Assembly: GCA_021828745.1 (NCBI GenBank)
Contig: JAJZDE010000041.1
Location: forward strand, 1 to 10,874
Direction of reading: 5' to 3'
DNA: 10,874 nucleotides
Origin: Pseudomonadota bacterium
GTDB taxonomy: Bacteria; Pseudomonadota; Gammaproteobacteria; Burkholderiales; Ferrovaceae
Notes under the pieces: generated by a model
What the model was told of the DNA's origin: nothing
What the model saw: the letters and a program-made list of their open reading frames with translations, nothing else
Database searches by the model: none
Position numbers and translations under genes: made by a program
In this document: positions 1 to 7,934 of the stretch, piece after piece
How the letters are laid out: each line of letters starts with the position of its first letter
How positions within the stretch are numbered: position 1 is the stretch's first letter

Positions 1-491
1 AGAAATACCGGGAATACGGCATCCAGGAAAATCCTTTCGTGATTCTCAAGGCAGATGCGGGAACCTATGGGATGGGAGTCATGACCATCAAGGACCCCAA
101 GGAATTGAATCAACTCAATCGTCGCCAACGCAACAAAATGTCCGTCATCAAGGAAGGCCAGGAAGTCCATGAGGTGTTGCTGCAGGAAGGGGTGCCTACC
201 TTCGAGACCGTCAAGGATGCCGTTGCGGAACCCGTGGTCTACATGATAGACCATTTCGTGGTGGGGGGATTTTATCGGGTCCATACCGAACGGGGCATCG
301 ATGAAAACCTCAATGCCCCTGGAGCCCATTTCGTTCCCCTGGCCTTCCAGACGCCAGCCATGTCTGCGGACTGTACCCATCAACCGGACGCCCCGCACAA
401 CCGTTTCTACACCTATGGAGTTGTCGCCCGTCTGGCACTGTTGGCTGCCGCGCGCGAGTTGGAAATGATGGCGCCCCGCTTCTCCTCCTGA
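1..491 (+). CDS. gshA: Glutamate-cysteine ligase, ferrooxidans type, 3' part
   Basis: The frame is open from the window edge (first full codon at 3) to the TGA at 489-491, giving about 162 C-terminal residues; the N-terminal part lies upstream of the window. The enzyme joins L-glutamate and L-cysteine with ATP, the first step of glutathione synthesis in the cytoplasm. The visible part holds VILKADAGTYGMGVMT near its start, the glycine-rich ATP-binding stretch, then EVLLQEGVPTF, YMIDHFVVGGFYRVH and ENLNAPGAHFVPL. These match the rare GshA family first described in Acidithiobacillus ferrooxidans (GshA, TIGR02049 type), not the E. coli type. GshB begins 22 bases downstream on the same strand, which supports the call and suggests one operon. 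The family call comes from remembered motifs, not from a search. Confidence 0.88.
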   Translation, partial: KYREYGIQENPFVILKADAGTYGMGVMTIKDPKELNQLNRRQRNKMSVIKEGQEVHEVLLQEGVPTFETVKDAVAEPVVYMIDHFVVGGFYRVHTERGIDENLNAPGAHFVPLAFQTPAMSADCTHQPDAPHNRFYTYGVVARLALLAAARELEMMAPRFSS

Positions 492-513
492 CTTCACCCA
501 CGGACCTTGCCCC

Positions 514-1455
514 ATGGATCTGGCCTTTCTCATCGACCCCCTGGAACAACTCAAGCCCGAGAAGGATTCGAGCATTGAAATCATGCGTGCCGCCGACCAA
601 CGGGGACACCGCCTCTTTGCCATCGAACCCACCGGACTGCAACTCGATCAGGGTTGGGTCCAGGGTTGGACCCTTCCCCTTGACTATGTGGCCTCTCAAG
701 GAATCCCGGTCTCACGGCACGGCGCAGCTTCTTTCCGTAAACTGTGCGATTTTTCTGCGGTGCTGATGCGCAAGGATCCCCCGGTGGATTCCGAATACCT
801 TTTTGCCACCCATCTTCTGGACATGGCGGAAGGGCAGGGCGCACGGGTTTTCAACCGGCCTCAGGCCCTGCGCGATTACAACGAGAAGTTGGCCACTGCT
901 CTTTTTCCCCATCTCTGCCCCCCCACACTGGTGGCCCGCACCCAGGACGCTTTTCGGACCTTCTTGAAACGCCACCGGGACATCATCCTGAAACCCCTGG
1001 ACGGTATGGGCGGACGCGAGATCTTCCGTGTGAAAGAGCAGGACCCCAATGTGGCCGTCATTCTGGAAACCCTGACCCGCAACGAAACGCGCACCATCAT
1101 GGCCCAACAATTTCTTCCCGCCATTCAGGAAGGGGACAAGCGCGTCCTGATGGTGCAGGGGGAACCCTTGCCCTATTGCCTTGCCCGTCTGCCCGCCCAG
1201 GGAGAAACCCGGGGCAATCTGGCGGCGGGCGGACGGGGAATAGCCCGGCCGCTCGACCCCTCGGATCAGCGCATTGCCGAAGAAGTGGGACCCTTTCTGC
1301 GCAAAGCCGGCGTATTATTGGCGGGTCTCGACATCATCGGTACCCACCTGACTGAAATCAATCTCACCAGTCCCACCTGCTTCCGTGAAATCCGGGATCA
1401 AACCGGCTTTGACGGTGCACTGCGAGTCATCGAGGCCCTGGAAAGCGCCTGCTGA
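514..1455 (+). CDS. gshB: Glutathione synthetase
   Basis: This 313-residue protein is close in length to E. coli GshB (316). It ligates gamma-glutamylcysteine and glycine with ATP to give glutathione in the cytoplasm. Visible GshB hallmarks are an N-terminal AFLIDPLEQLKPEKDSS, MRKDPPVDSEY at 85-95, RPQALRDYNEKL at 114-125, the ATP-grasp lysine and glycine loop KPLDGMGG at 159-166, QQFLPAIQEGDKR, NLAAGG and, near the end, GLDIIGTHLTEINLTSPTC, which carries metal- and substrate-binding residues. It follows gshA by 22 bases. No good ribosome-binding site precedes the ATG at 514, so translational coupling to gshA is plausible. The last 58 bases overlap the 3' end of the opposing ddl gene. Confidence 0.96.
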   Translation: MDLAFLIDPLEQLKPEKDSSIEIMRAADQRGHRLFAIEPTGLQLDQGWVQGWTLPLDYVASQGIPVSRHGAASFRKLCDFSAVLMRKDPPVDSEYLFATHLLDMAEGQGARVFNRPQALRDYNEKLATALFPHLCPPTLVARTQDAFRTFLKRHRDIILKPLDGMGGREIFRVKEQDPNVAVILETLTRNETRTIMAQQFLPAIQEGDKRVLMVQGEPLPYCLARLPAQGETRGNLAAGGRGIARPLDPSDQRIAEEVGPFLRKAGVLLAGLDIIGTHLTEINLTSPTCFREIRDQTGFDGALRVIEALESAC

Positions 1456-2480
1456 CAGAGTTGATCCACCAGGCTGTCGAAGGAAATTCCCTGTGCCGCC
1501 GCTGCCTGCGGAACCAGACTCATCGCAGTCAGACCCGGCAGGGTATTGACTTCCAGACACCATAACCGCCCCTCCGCATCGAGACGGAAGTCTGCTCGAC
1601 TGTAACCCTGTAACTTGAGTGTGCGGTGGGCCAGAAGAGACAGGCGCTGGACCTCGGACGTCTGGGCTGGCGAGAGGTCGGCAGGAAAAACTTCCCGTGC
1701 GCCTCCCGGCTGGTACTTGGCCTCGTAGTCGAAAATGTTTCCCTTTTGCAGGACGATCTCTCCCACCGTCAACGCCTGACAGCCCAACACCGGTCCGGTC
1801 AACTCACGCCCTGGAACGAAACGTTCCACCATGACTTCGTCGTCATGCTGAAATGCCAGCGCCAATGCTCCTGGCAATTCTTCCGGCGTGTATACGACCG
1901 ACAGGCCCACCGTCGAACCTTGCTTGCTGGGTTTGACCACGACCGGCCAGCCCAGCACCCCTTCGATCTCCTCAGGCGCCACAGGTGCCATCAACCAGTC
2001 CGGCGTAGGGACTCCAGCTTCCCGAAGCAAGCGCTTACTCACGTCCTTGTCCATGGCCAGTGCACTCCCCAACACGCCGCTGCCGGTATAAGGAATACCG
2101 GTCATTTCCAGTAACCCCTGGATCCGCCCGTCCTCCCCAGCGCCCCCGTGAAGCGCCAAAAACCACAGATCCGGAAAAAAATCCTCCGGCAGTGTCAGCC
2201 AGGAAGGGATACCTCGCGACAGCGCCCGTTCCCCGGAGTGACGGGTACCGACCCGTTGAGCCAATAATTCCCTTTCTTGCGCCGGCGTCAGCCAACCCTG
2301 AGCCGTGTCCACCACCCGGACCCACTGCCCCCGGCGCCGCAATGCTTCCACCACCTGCACGGCGCTGGCAATGGCAATATCGCGTTCGGCGCTCACGCCC
2401 CCCGTCAACACGGCAATGGCGAGTGAATCGCCGCGTACGGATGTATCAACCACTGTTACGCAATCCTGCCGCCACCCCAT
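1398..2480 (-). CDS. ddl: D-alanine-D-alanine ligase
   Basis: The 360-residue ATP-grasp enzyme condenses two D-alanines for the peptidoglycan stem peptide. N-terminal IAVLTGGVSAERD (22-34) carries the glutamate that corresponds to E. coli DdlB Glu15. It is followed by LHGGAGEDG (110-118), GIPYTGSGVLGSALAMDK (128-145), the ATP lysine and loop VVKPSKQGSTVGLS (181-194), DYEAKY (251-256) and SRADFRL...CLEVNTLPG (294-316). Tyr256 after Lys255 is the residue type of D-Ala-D-Ala rather than D-Ala-D-lactate ligases. The usual Arg of the HGR motif is Gly here. It follows ppc on the same strand: the ATG at 2480 overlaps ppc by 35 bases, and a GTG at 2453 (8-base overlap) is a possible start that would remove a poorly conserved nine-residue leader. 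The last 15 or so residues look non-conserved and overlap gshB. It lies outside a dcw cluster, so it may be a second ddl. Confidence 0.93.
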   Translation of the reverse strand: MGWRQDCVTVVDTSVRGDSLAIAVLTGGVSAERDIAIASAVQVVEALRRRGQWVRVVDTAQGWLTPAQERELLAQRVGTRHSGERALSRGIPSWLTLPEDFFPDLWFLALHGGAGEDGRIQGLLEMTGIPYTGSGVLGSALAMDKDVSKRLLREAGVPTPDWLMAPVAPEEIEGVLGWPVVVKPSKQGSTVGLSVVYTPEELPGALALAFQHDDEVMVERFVPGRELTGPVLGCQALTVGEIVLQKGNIFDYEAKYQPGGAREVFPADLSPAQTSEVQRLSLLAHRTLKLQGYSRADFRLDAEGRLWCLEVNTLPGLTAMSLVPQAAAAQGISFDSLVDQLCQQALSRASMTRSAPSKPV

Positions 2481-5208
2481 TGATGGTCAAATAAATGGCG
2501 CGTTTCACGTCTTCTCCTTCCTCTCCCGCACGGAAAGAACGCAGCAGATCTACTTGAAGGTGGTTGAGCGGATCCATGTAGGGGCGTCGTTCGCGAATAC
2601 TCCGGGCCAGTGTTGGATTCGACTCCAGGAACTCTTTCTGCCCGGTGATTTCGCGCAAAGCATGGGTCGTCAATTCAAACTCCGTACGAATCTCGTGGAA
2701 AACTGCCTCGCGCAATGCTTCGTCACTGACCAGGCGGGCGTAGCGTTGGGCAATGACCAGATCGGTCTTGGCCAGGACCATGTCCATGTTGGAAAGCAGG
2801 GCCTGCAGGAATGGCCAGGTACGGTACATGCGGCGCAGGTACTCCCACCCTTCAGCATGAGCCGTACAAAAACGCGCCGCCGCACTGCCAAACCCATACC
2901 ACCCCGGCAGGATCATGCGCGACTGAGCCCAACTGAATACCCAGGGAATGGCGCGCAAATCCTCGATTCTCTGGGTTTTACGACGTGCTGCCGGACGACT
3001 GCCGATATTGAGTTCGGCAATTTCACTGACGGGTGTCGCCTCCCGGAAAAAACTTTCAAATCCCGGCGTCTCATACACCAAGGCACGATAGCGTTCAAAG
3101 GCATAGACTGACAATTCTTCCATCAGCGTATAGAACTGCTCCCGTCCTTGCAGGTCTCGATCCCGATCCAGCAAGGTGGCTTCCAGCGTGGCTGCCACCA
3201 GGGTTTCAAGATTGCGTCGTCCGATGCCAGGATCAGAATACTTGCTGGCAATGACTTCACCTTGTTCCGTCACACGGATCTGGGCATTCACGCTGTCGGC
3301 GGGTTGCGCCAGAATCGCATAATAACTGGGCCCGCCGCCGCGTCCCACCGAGCCACCCCGTCCATGGAACAAACGCAACTCGATCTCATGACGGGAAAAA
3401 ATCTCCACCAGAATCTTTTCTGCCTTGTAGAGTTCCCAGTTGGCCGTCAAAAATCCGCCATCCTTGTTGCTGTCGGAGTATCCCAGCATGACTTCCTGGG
3501 TACGCTGACGACTGTCCAGCAACTTCTGATAGACGGGCAAGGAAAATAACCGCTCCATGATCTCGCCACAGCCGCGCAAATCGGAAATGGTCTCAAACAA
3601 CGGAATGATGTTCATGCCCAATCGGGGGTTCTCTCCGGGCAGCAGCAAGCCCGCTTCCTTGAGAATCAGGGCTACCTCGAGCAAATCGCTGACGCTGTCG
3701 GTTTTCGAGATGATGTAGTTGGGCAAGGCCTGCGGACCGAGCGAACGATGAATTTCTCGAGTCACGTCAAAAACATCCAGTTCACGTTGCACCGCTTCGC
3801 TAAACCGGGAAACGTGGGAACGTAACAGACGGGGACTTTCCAGTTCGCGCACCAGCACATCCATCCGTTCGGATTCGCTCAGCGCGAGATAGTCCACCCC
3901 CACGCCTCCCTGAGTCAACAATTCTGCCACCGTGTGGGCATGAAACTCGGAATGCTGGCGCAAATCCAGGGGGGCCAGATGAAACCCGAAGGACGAAATG
4001 GCGCGAATCAACAAACTCAGGCGCCCATCGGCCAGCAAACCGGAACCATGGCCCACCAGTGAAGTTTTCAACAGTTCCAGATCCGCAGAAAATTCTTCCA
4101 CCGACTCGTAGGGATCTGCCTCGTCCACCTCTTCGTTCTGACTAAAACACCCCAGACGCAAGGCGGTCTGGAACAGACGCGCATGAATATGCGTGAGGGC
4201 GCGTCGATAGGGTTCTTCGAGACGACTGTCGGTACGTTCCGGCGAACGCTCGGCCAATGCCATGACTTCCGGCGACACCTGAACCAGACGAAAGGAAAGA
4301 GACAACTCGCCGCGCAGGGTCATCAACTGGGTCAGGTAAAACTCCATGACCACGGCGCTATGACGACACATAGCATGTTGGGTGACTTCTGCGGTCACGA
4401 AGGGATTTCCATCGCGGTCCCCTCCAATCCAACTACCCATGCGCAAAAAGGAGGGAAAGTCCCGAGCAATGCTGGCGTATTCCGGATCTTTCTCCAGGGC
4501 CGCAGCCACTTGGGACTCGAGACGCGGCACCTCGCGCAGAAAAGTGTAACGATAATAAGACAATCCATTCTCGATTTCGTCATGGACGCGCAATTTGAAG
4601 GTGCGCAATTCATTGGTTTGCCACAAGGTCAAAACCGCCCGGCGCAGGGCAGTATCATTGGCTTCCTTTTCTTCAGGAGTCAGGGCGATGCGGGTCCGTT
4701 CTTCCAGCCGGTTGGCGATCAACAGATGGCAATCGAGCACGCTCTTGCGTTGTACTTCCGTGGGATGCGCTGTCAGGACTGGGGAAATGATGGCCCGCTC
4801 AAAAAATCTTCTCACCGTGGCCGCATCTACATTGGCCCGCTTGAGACGTTGCAAAGCCAACGCGATGCTGCCCTCGCGAGGCGGAGCACCGGCTTGGGAA
4901 TAGGCCATGCGGCGCCGGTTATGGTGCAGGTCTTCCGCAATATTGCACAGATGAGAGAAATAACTGAAAGCACGCACCACTGCAATGGTGTCCTCCGGAC
5001 TCAACCCATCCAGACCGTGTTCCAGTTGGATCCGCGCCCTGTCGTCTCCGGTGCGACGATAGCGAATGGCAGTCTGGCGGATTCCCTCGATCAACTGAAA
5101 AATGACTTCGCCTTCCTGATGGCGCAAGGTATCGCCCAGAATTCTGCCCAGAAAGCGAATATCGTCGCGCAAAGGCAAGTCCTTGTCCAAACTGGAGGAA
5201 GAAGTCAT
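2446..5208 (-). CDS. ppc: Phosphoenolpyruvate carboxylase
   Basis: The 920-residue cytoplasmic enzyme carboxylates phosphoenolpyruvate with bicarbonate to oxaloacetate, feeding the TCA cycle (E. coli: 883). Catalytic motifs in order are VLTAHPTEVQRKS with His148, GSWIGGDRDGNPFVT (258-272), LGYSDSNKDGG (575-585), LFHGRGGSVGRGGG (613-626) and GSRPAARR (737-744), and it ends in RNSG where the family usually has RNTG. By eye, the residues that bind the inhibitor aspartate in E. coli (Arg587, Lys773, Arg832, Asn881) line up with Arg617, Lys814, Arg874 and Asn918, so allosteric aspartate control is probably kept (inference). The ATG at 5208 has a strong ribosome-binding site. The gene is divergent from hemC and is followed by an overlapping ddl. 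Confidence 0.98.
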   Translation of the reverse strand: MTSSSSLDKDLPLRDDIRFLGRILGDTLRHQEGEVIFQLIEGIRQTAIRYRRTGDDRARIQLEHGLDGLSPEDTIAVVRAFSYFSHLCNIAEDLHHNRRRMAYSQAGAPPREGSIALALQRLKRANVDAATVRRFFERAIISPVLTAHPTEVQRKSVLDCHLLIANRLEERTRIALTPEEKEANDTALRRAVLTLWQTNELRTFKLRVHDEIENGLSYYRYTFLREVPRLESQVAAALEKDPEYASIARDFPSFLRMGSWIGGDRDGNPFVTAEVTQHAMCRHSAVVMEFYLTQLMTLRGELSLSFRLVQVSPEVMALAERSPERTDSRLEEPYRRALTHIHARLFQTALRLGCFSQNEEVDEADPYESVEEFSADLELLKTSLVGHGSGLLADGRLSLLIRAISSFGFHLAPLDLRQHSEFHAHTVAELLTQGGVGVDYLALSESERMDVLVRELESPRLLRSHVSRFSEAVQRELDVFDVTREIHRSLGPQALPNYIISKTDSVSDLLEVALILKEAGLLLPGENPRLGMNIIPLFETISDLRGCGEIMERLFSLPVYQKLLDSRQRTQEVMLGYSDSNKDGGFLTANWELYKAEKILVEIFSRHEIELRLFHGRGGSVGRGGGPSYYAILAQPADSVNAQIRVTEQGEVIASKYSDPGIGRRNLETLVAATLEATLLDRDRDLQGREQFYTLMEELSVYAFERYRALVYETPGFESFFREATPVSEIAELNIGSRPAARRKTQRIEDLRAIPWVFSWAQSRMILPGWYGFGSAAARFCTAHAEGWEYLRRMYRTWPFLQALLSNMDMVLAKTDLVIAQRYARLVSDEALREAVFHEIRTEFELTTHALREITGQKEFLESNPTLARSIRERRPYMDPLNHLQVDLLRSFRAGEEGEDVKRAIYLTINGVAAGLRNSG

Positions 5209-5280
5209 GTCCGACCTCCGTTCAAGGCATCCTTCATGCTAGAATTCCACATCTCGGATGCACTCATTGTGTTCTTCATC
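5209..5280. promoter_or_regulatory. Divergent control region between ppc and hemC
   Basis: These 72 bases separate the two start codons and must hold the ppc promoter, and probably the hemC one. On the plus strand TAGAAT at 5240-5245 (five of six to the -10 consensus) would start a transcript near 5252. On the minus strand TAGCAT (complement of 5236-5241, four of six) could serve ppc, and the two hexamers overlap face to face. I see no good -35 hexamer at normal spacing on either strand, so an activator or another sigma factor may be used, or the promoters lie inside the genes. The role of the region is certain from gene layout; the exact boxes are weak. Confidence 0.4.
5214..5219 (-). promoter_or_regulatory. 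Ribosome-binding site of ppc
   Basis: Read on the minus strand this is GGAGGT, five bases before the ATG at 5208. It is a near-perfect match to the 16S anti-Shine-Dalgarno and fixes the ppc start. Confidence 0.85.
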
Positions 5281-6207
5281 ATGCCCTCTCCAGAAATCAT
5301 CATCGCCACTCGTGAAAGCCGGTTAGCCCTGTGGCAAGCCGAACATATCCAGCAACAAATGGCAGGATTATATCCCCTTGCGCACTTCTCGTTGCTGGGA
5401 ATGACCACCACGGGTGATCAAATCCTTGATCGTACCCTCTCTGCCGTGGGAGGAAAAGGGCTTTTCGTCAAGGAATTGGAATTGGCCATGCTGGAGGGGC
5501 GAGCTCACATGGCCGTGCATTCCATGAAAGATGTCCCGATGAGCCGTCCCGATGAACTCGTCCTGCGGGTGGCAGGACCGCGCGAAGACCCGCGCGATGC
5601 CTTTGTCTCCAATCATCATGAAAACCTCGCCGCCTTACCGGCCGGTGCCATCGTGGGGACCGCCAGTCTGCGGCGCGAATGCCAGATCCGTGCCCGCTTC
5701 CCCCACCTCGACATCCGCCCGCTGCGCGGCAATCTGGACACCCGTCTGCGCAAACTCGACCAAGGTCAGTACCAAGCCATCATATTGGCGGCGGCAGGTC
5801 TGCGCCGCCTGGGTTTGACGGAACGTATTCGCTCGCTCATCGACACGACGGACAGCCTTCCTGCCGTAGGGCAGGGTGCACTGGGCCTGGAATTTCGAGC
5901 CGACCATCCGACCCTGGGAAACTGGATCGGCGCCATGGTGGATCCGGCCACCGAAGCCTGTGTCTTTGCCGAACGCACCGTCTCCTGCCGTCTGGCAGGC
6001 AGTTGCGATGTCCCGCTGGGCGCCTTTGCCGAGGCAGAAGGCGATGTCCTGACCCTGCGCGCCTTCGTGGGCAATCCGGCCGGCACGCGCATTGTCCGTG
6101 CCTGCCAAAGCGCCCCACTATCCCGGTACAAAATGCTCGGGGATGCGGTGGCCAAAGACCTGCTCGATCAGGGAGCGGCAGACATTTTGAACGCCTGTCG
6201 AGCCTGA
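5281..6207 (+). CDS. hemC: Hydroxymethylbilane synthase (porphobilinogen deaminase)
   Basis: The 308-residue cytoplasmic enzyme joins four porphobilinogens into hydroxymethylbilane on the way to heme. The ATG at 5281 puts the family's opening IIIATRESRLALWQAEHI at residues 6-23. HSMKDVP places the catalytic aspartate at 84. TASLRRECQIRARFP (127-141), LRGNLDTRLRKLD (148-160) and LPAVGQGALGLE (193-204) follow. GSCDVPLGA carries the dipyrromethane-anchoring cysteine at 242. Asp84 and Cys242 have the same numbers as in E. coli HemC, which supports this start. The same frame stays open far upstream through the antisense of ppc, and an in-frame ATG at 5236 exists, but the extra residues do not resemble the family. 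It is the first gene of hemC-hemD-hemX-hemY, with four bases before hemD. No clear ribosome-binding site is seen. Confidence 0.97.
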   Translation: MPSPEIIIATRESRLALWQAEHIQQQMAGLYPLAHFSLLGMTTTGDQILDRTLSAVGGKGLFVKELELAMLEGRAHMAVHSMKDVPMSRPDELVLRVAGPREDPRDAFVSNHHENLAALPAGAIVGTASLRRECQIRARFPHLDIRPLRGNLDTRLRKLDQGQYQAIILAAAGLRRLGLTERIRSLIDTTDSLPAVGQGALGLEFRADHPTLGNWIGAMVDPATEACVFAERTVSCRLAGSCDVPLGAFAEAEGDVLTLRAFVGNPAGTRIVRACQSAPLSRYKMLGDAVAKDLLDQGAADILNACRA

Positions 6208-6211
6208 AACC

Positions 6212-6949
6212 ATGCCGACCGGGTTGCTGATCACCCGTCCCCGCGCCGAAGCCGCTCGCCTAGCAGAACGTCTGAATTCGCTTGGAATTCACTCCTGGGT
6301 CTATCCAACCATCGGCATCACTCCCCTGACACCCACGGCAGAATCCCTGTCCTGGGCGGCTCAGGCAGAACTATGGATTTTTGTCAGCGCCAATGCCGTG
6401 CATGCAGGCTGGACATTTCTTGCGCCCCTCTACACAGCAACCCTTCGTTTGGCTGCGGTCGGTCTGGCCACGGCACGACGCCTGCAGGAAGCCAGCGGAA
6501 CCCCTGTACTCTGCCCGGAGCAAGGCTCCGATAGCGAAGCTTTGCTGGCACTCCCCCTGTTCCAGAGGATGGATCACCGGAAAATCGCCATCATACGGGG
6601 ACGCGGAGGACGGGAATGGCTGAGAGAAGCCCTGGAACAGAGAGGAGCCCAGGTAGGCTACATCGAATGCTACGTCCGCCAGGTACCCCAAAGCAACCCC
6701 GAAACATTGGATGAGGCTTTGCAGGCCGGTGCTTCCATCTCGGTGCAAAGCACTGAATCCCTCCATAATCTGTGGGCCATGGCCTCGCCAGCGCAACGGG
6801 AAATCCTGGCAACCCGGCCCTTCATCGTTAGTCATCCACGCATCGCCACGGCGCTACGCGCGCTCGGACTCCCCCATCCCGTGGTACTCTCTCCCGGGGA
6901 TGATGCATTGATTGCCCATTACCAGCAAAAGGGGCATTCCCATGGTTAA
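6212..6949 (+). CDS. hemD: Uroporphyrinogen-III synthase
   Basis: The 245-residue enzyme (typical length near 250) closes hydroxymethylbilane into uroporphyrinogen III with inversion of ring D. The family diverges strongly in sequence, but these recurrent features are visible: LLITRPRAEAARLAERL (5-21), the first-domain FVSANAVHAGW (57-67), AAVGLATARRL (81-91), GSDSEALL (105-112), KIAIIRGRGGREWL (124-137), ECYVR (152-156), VQSTESLHNLW (178-188) and VSHPRIATALRALGL (206-220). It starts four bases after hemC, with no strong ribosome-binding site, so coupled translation is likely. Its last codons overlap the hemX start by eight bases. Position between hemC and hemX makes the call secure despite low motif density. 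Confidence 0.95.
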   Translation: MPTGLLITRPRAEAARLAERLNSLGIHSWVYPTIGITPLTPTAESLSWAAQAELWIFVSANAVHAGWTFLAPLYTATLRLAAVGLATARRLQEASGTPVLCPEQGSDSEALLALPLFQRMDHRKIAIIRGRGGREWLREALEQRGAQVGYIECYVRQVPQSNPETLDEALQAGASISVQSTESLHNLWAMASPAQREILATRPFIVSHPRIATALRALGLPHPVVLSPGDDALIAHYQQKGHSHG

Positions 6950-7934
6950 CGAGCAGCCTGCCCCCAAAAAGTCCTACTTACCCGGACGCCTGACCCTCCT
7001 GATCATCCTTCTGGGACTGGCAGGGCTGGTCTTCTATCAACGCAACCAGTTGCTGGATCTGCGTCAGGATTTGAGCAAAAGATTGTCCCAAACGGATCAT
7101 TTGTCTCAGCAAGTGCAAAATCTTGCTCAACAAGCCAACGAAACCAGCCGTGAAACCAGTACCCGTCTGGCCGTGCTCGAGTCACGATTTTCCGACACCC
7201 AAAACCAGCAGGTGGAACTGGCAGCGCTCTATCAAGACCTCATGCGCCACCGCGACGACTGGATTCTGGCCGAGGTGGAACAACTGGTCATCATCGCCAA
7301 CCAGCAACTGGAATTGACGGGTAATGTCCAATCGGCCCTGGCCGCTCTGGAAGCCGCCGACCTCCGACTCCAGCGTCTGGATAAACCTGCCTTGACACAT
7401 CTCAGGGAAAACCTGAAACAGGACATGGATCACCTGCGTGCGCTCCCTTATGTTGATACCAACGGGATCACCCTGCGACTGGATTCACTGATCCAGCAGG
7501 TCGATGGTTTGGCACTGGCCTCGGATACCCGGCCCAGACCCCCGCCGCTTCCGAAGGATGCGCAGACCAGTTGGGTGGAACGACTGACCCAGGACCTACT
7601 GCTGGAATTGAACAATGCCATCCGGATTCGCCGCATGGATACGCCTGAACTTCCCCTGCTCACGCCCGAACAAACCTATTTTCTGCGTGAAAATCTGAAA
7701 TTACGTCTCTTCGCTGCACGCATCGATGTGCTGGCCCGCAATGAGGTACGCTTTCGCAGTGAACTCTCCGAGGCTCAGCATTGGCTTCAACGCTACTTCG
7801 ATACATCGAACCCTGCGGTCAAAAATTTTCAGTCCAATATCCAACTCCTGACCACGGCGCCGGTCAGCGTCCCTCTGCCCGATATCAGCGCCACACTGGC
7901 TGCGGTACATGCCGCCAGGGGAGGAAATCCATGA
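6942..7934 (+). CDS. hemX: HemX family membrane-anchored protein
   Basis: The 330-residue protein has a short N-terminal cytoplasmic stretch, one membrane segment at about 16-32 (LTLLIILLGLAGLVFY), a coiled-coil stretch rich in Gln, Leu and Ser at about 35-95, and a helical C-terminal domain. YQDLMRHRDDWILAEVEQLVIIANQQLELTG (97-127) and LRLFAARIDVLARNE (254-268) are typical of the HemX family (PF04375). HemX is often annotated as a uroporphyrinogen-III methyltransferase, but this protein has no visible SAM-dependent methyltransferase domain; its role in heme synthesis is unproven. The ATG at 6942 follows AAAAGGGG with seven bases of spacing; an upstream TTG at 6912 is less likely. It overlaps hemD by eight bases and hemY by four. 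Confidence 0.9.
   Translation: MVNEQPAPKKSYLPGRLTLLIILLGLAGLVFYQRNQLLDLRQDLSKRLSQTDHLSQQVQNLAQQANETSRETSTRLAVLESRFSDTQNQQVELAALYQDLMRHRDDWILAEVEQLVIIANQQLELTGNVQSALAALEAADLRLQRLDKPALTHLRENLKQDMDHLRALPYVDTNGITLRLDSLIQQVDGLALASDTRPRPPPLPKDAQTSWVERLTQDLLLELNNAIRIRRMDTPELPLLTPEQTYFLRENLKLRLFAARIDVLARNEVRFRSELSEAQHWLQRYFDTSNPAVKNFQSNIQLLTTAPVSVPLPDISATLAAVHAARGGNP
7920..7924 (+). promoter_or_regulatory. Ribosome-binding site of hemY
   Basis: GGAGG lies inside the hemX 3' end, six bases before the ATG at 7931. It supports this start over a longer reading frame upstream, and the ATGA overlap suggests coupled translation with hemX. Confidence 0.8.

Noticed and set aside
2305..3111. A 268-codon open frame on the plus strand antisense to ddl and ppc.
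   Set aside because: Both opposite-strand genes are certain, and the frame encodes no recognisable motif.
4183..5280. A long open frame on the plus strand, antisense to ppc and in frame with hemC, which could look like a 366-codon extension of HemC.
   Set aside because: The translation has no domain-like pattern, mirrors ppc codons on the other strand, and HemC numbering (Asp84, Cys242) fits a start at 5281. It is explained by codon bias of ppc.
5236..5280. In-frame ATG at 5236 as the hemC start, with AAGG eight bases upstream.
   Set aside because: The 15 added residues do not resemble any HemC N-terminus, and the -10-like TAGAAT would overlap it. It remains possible but less likely.
6912..6941. 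TTG at 6912 as the hemX start.
   Set aside because: The ATG at 6942 has a well-spaced AAAAGGGG and gives the usual short overlap with hemD.
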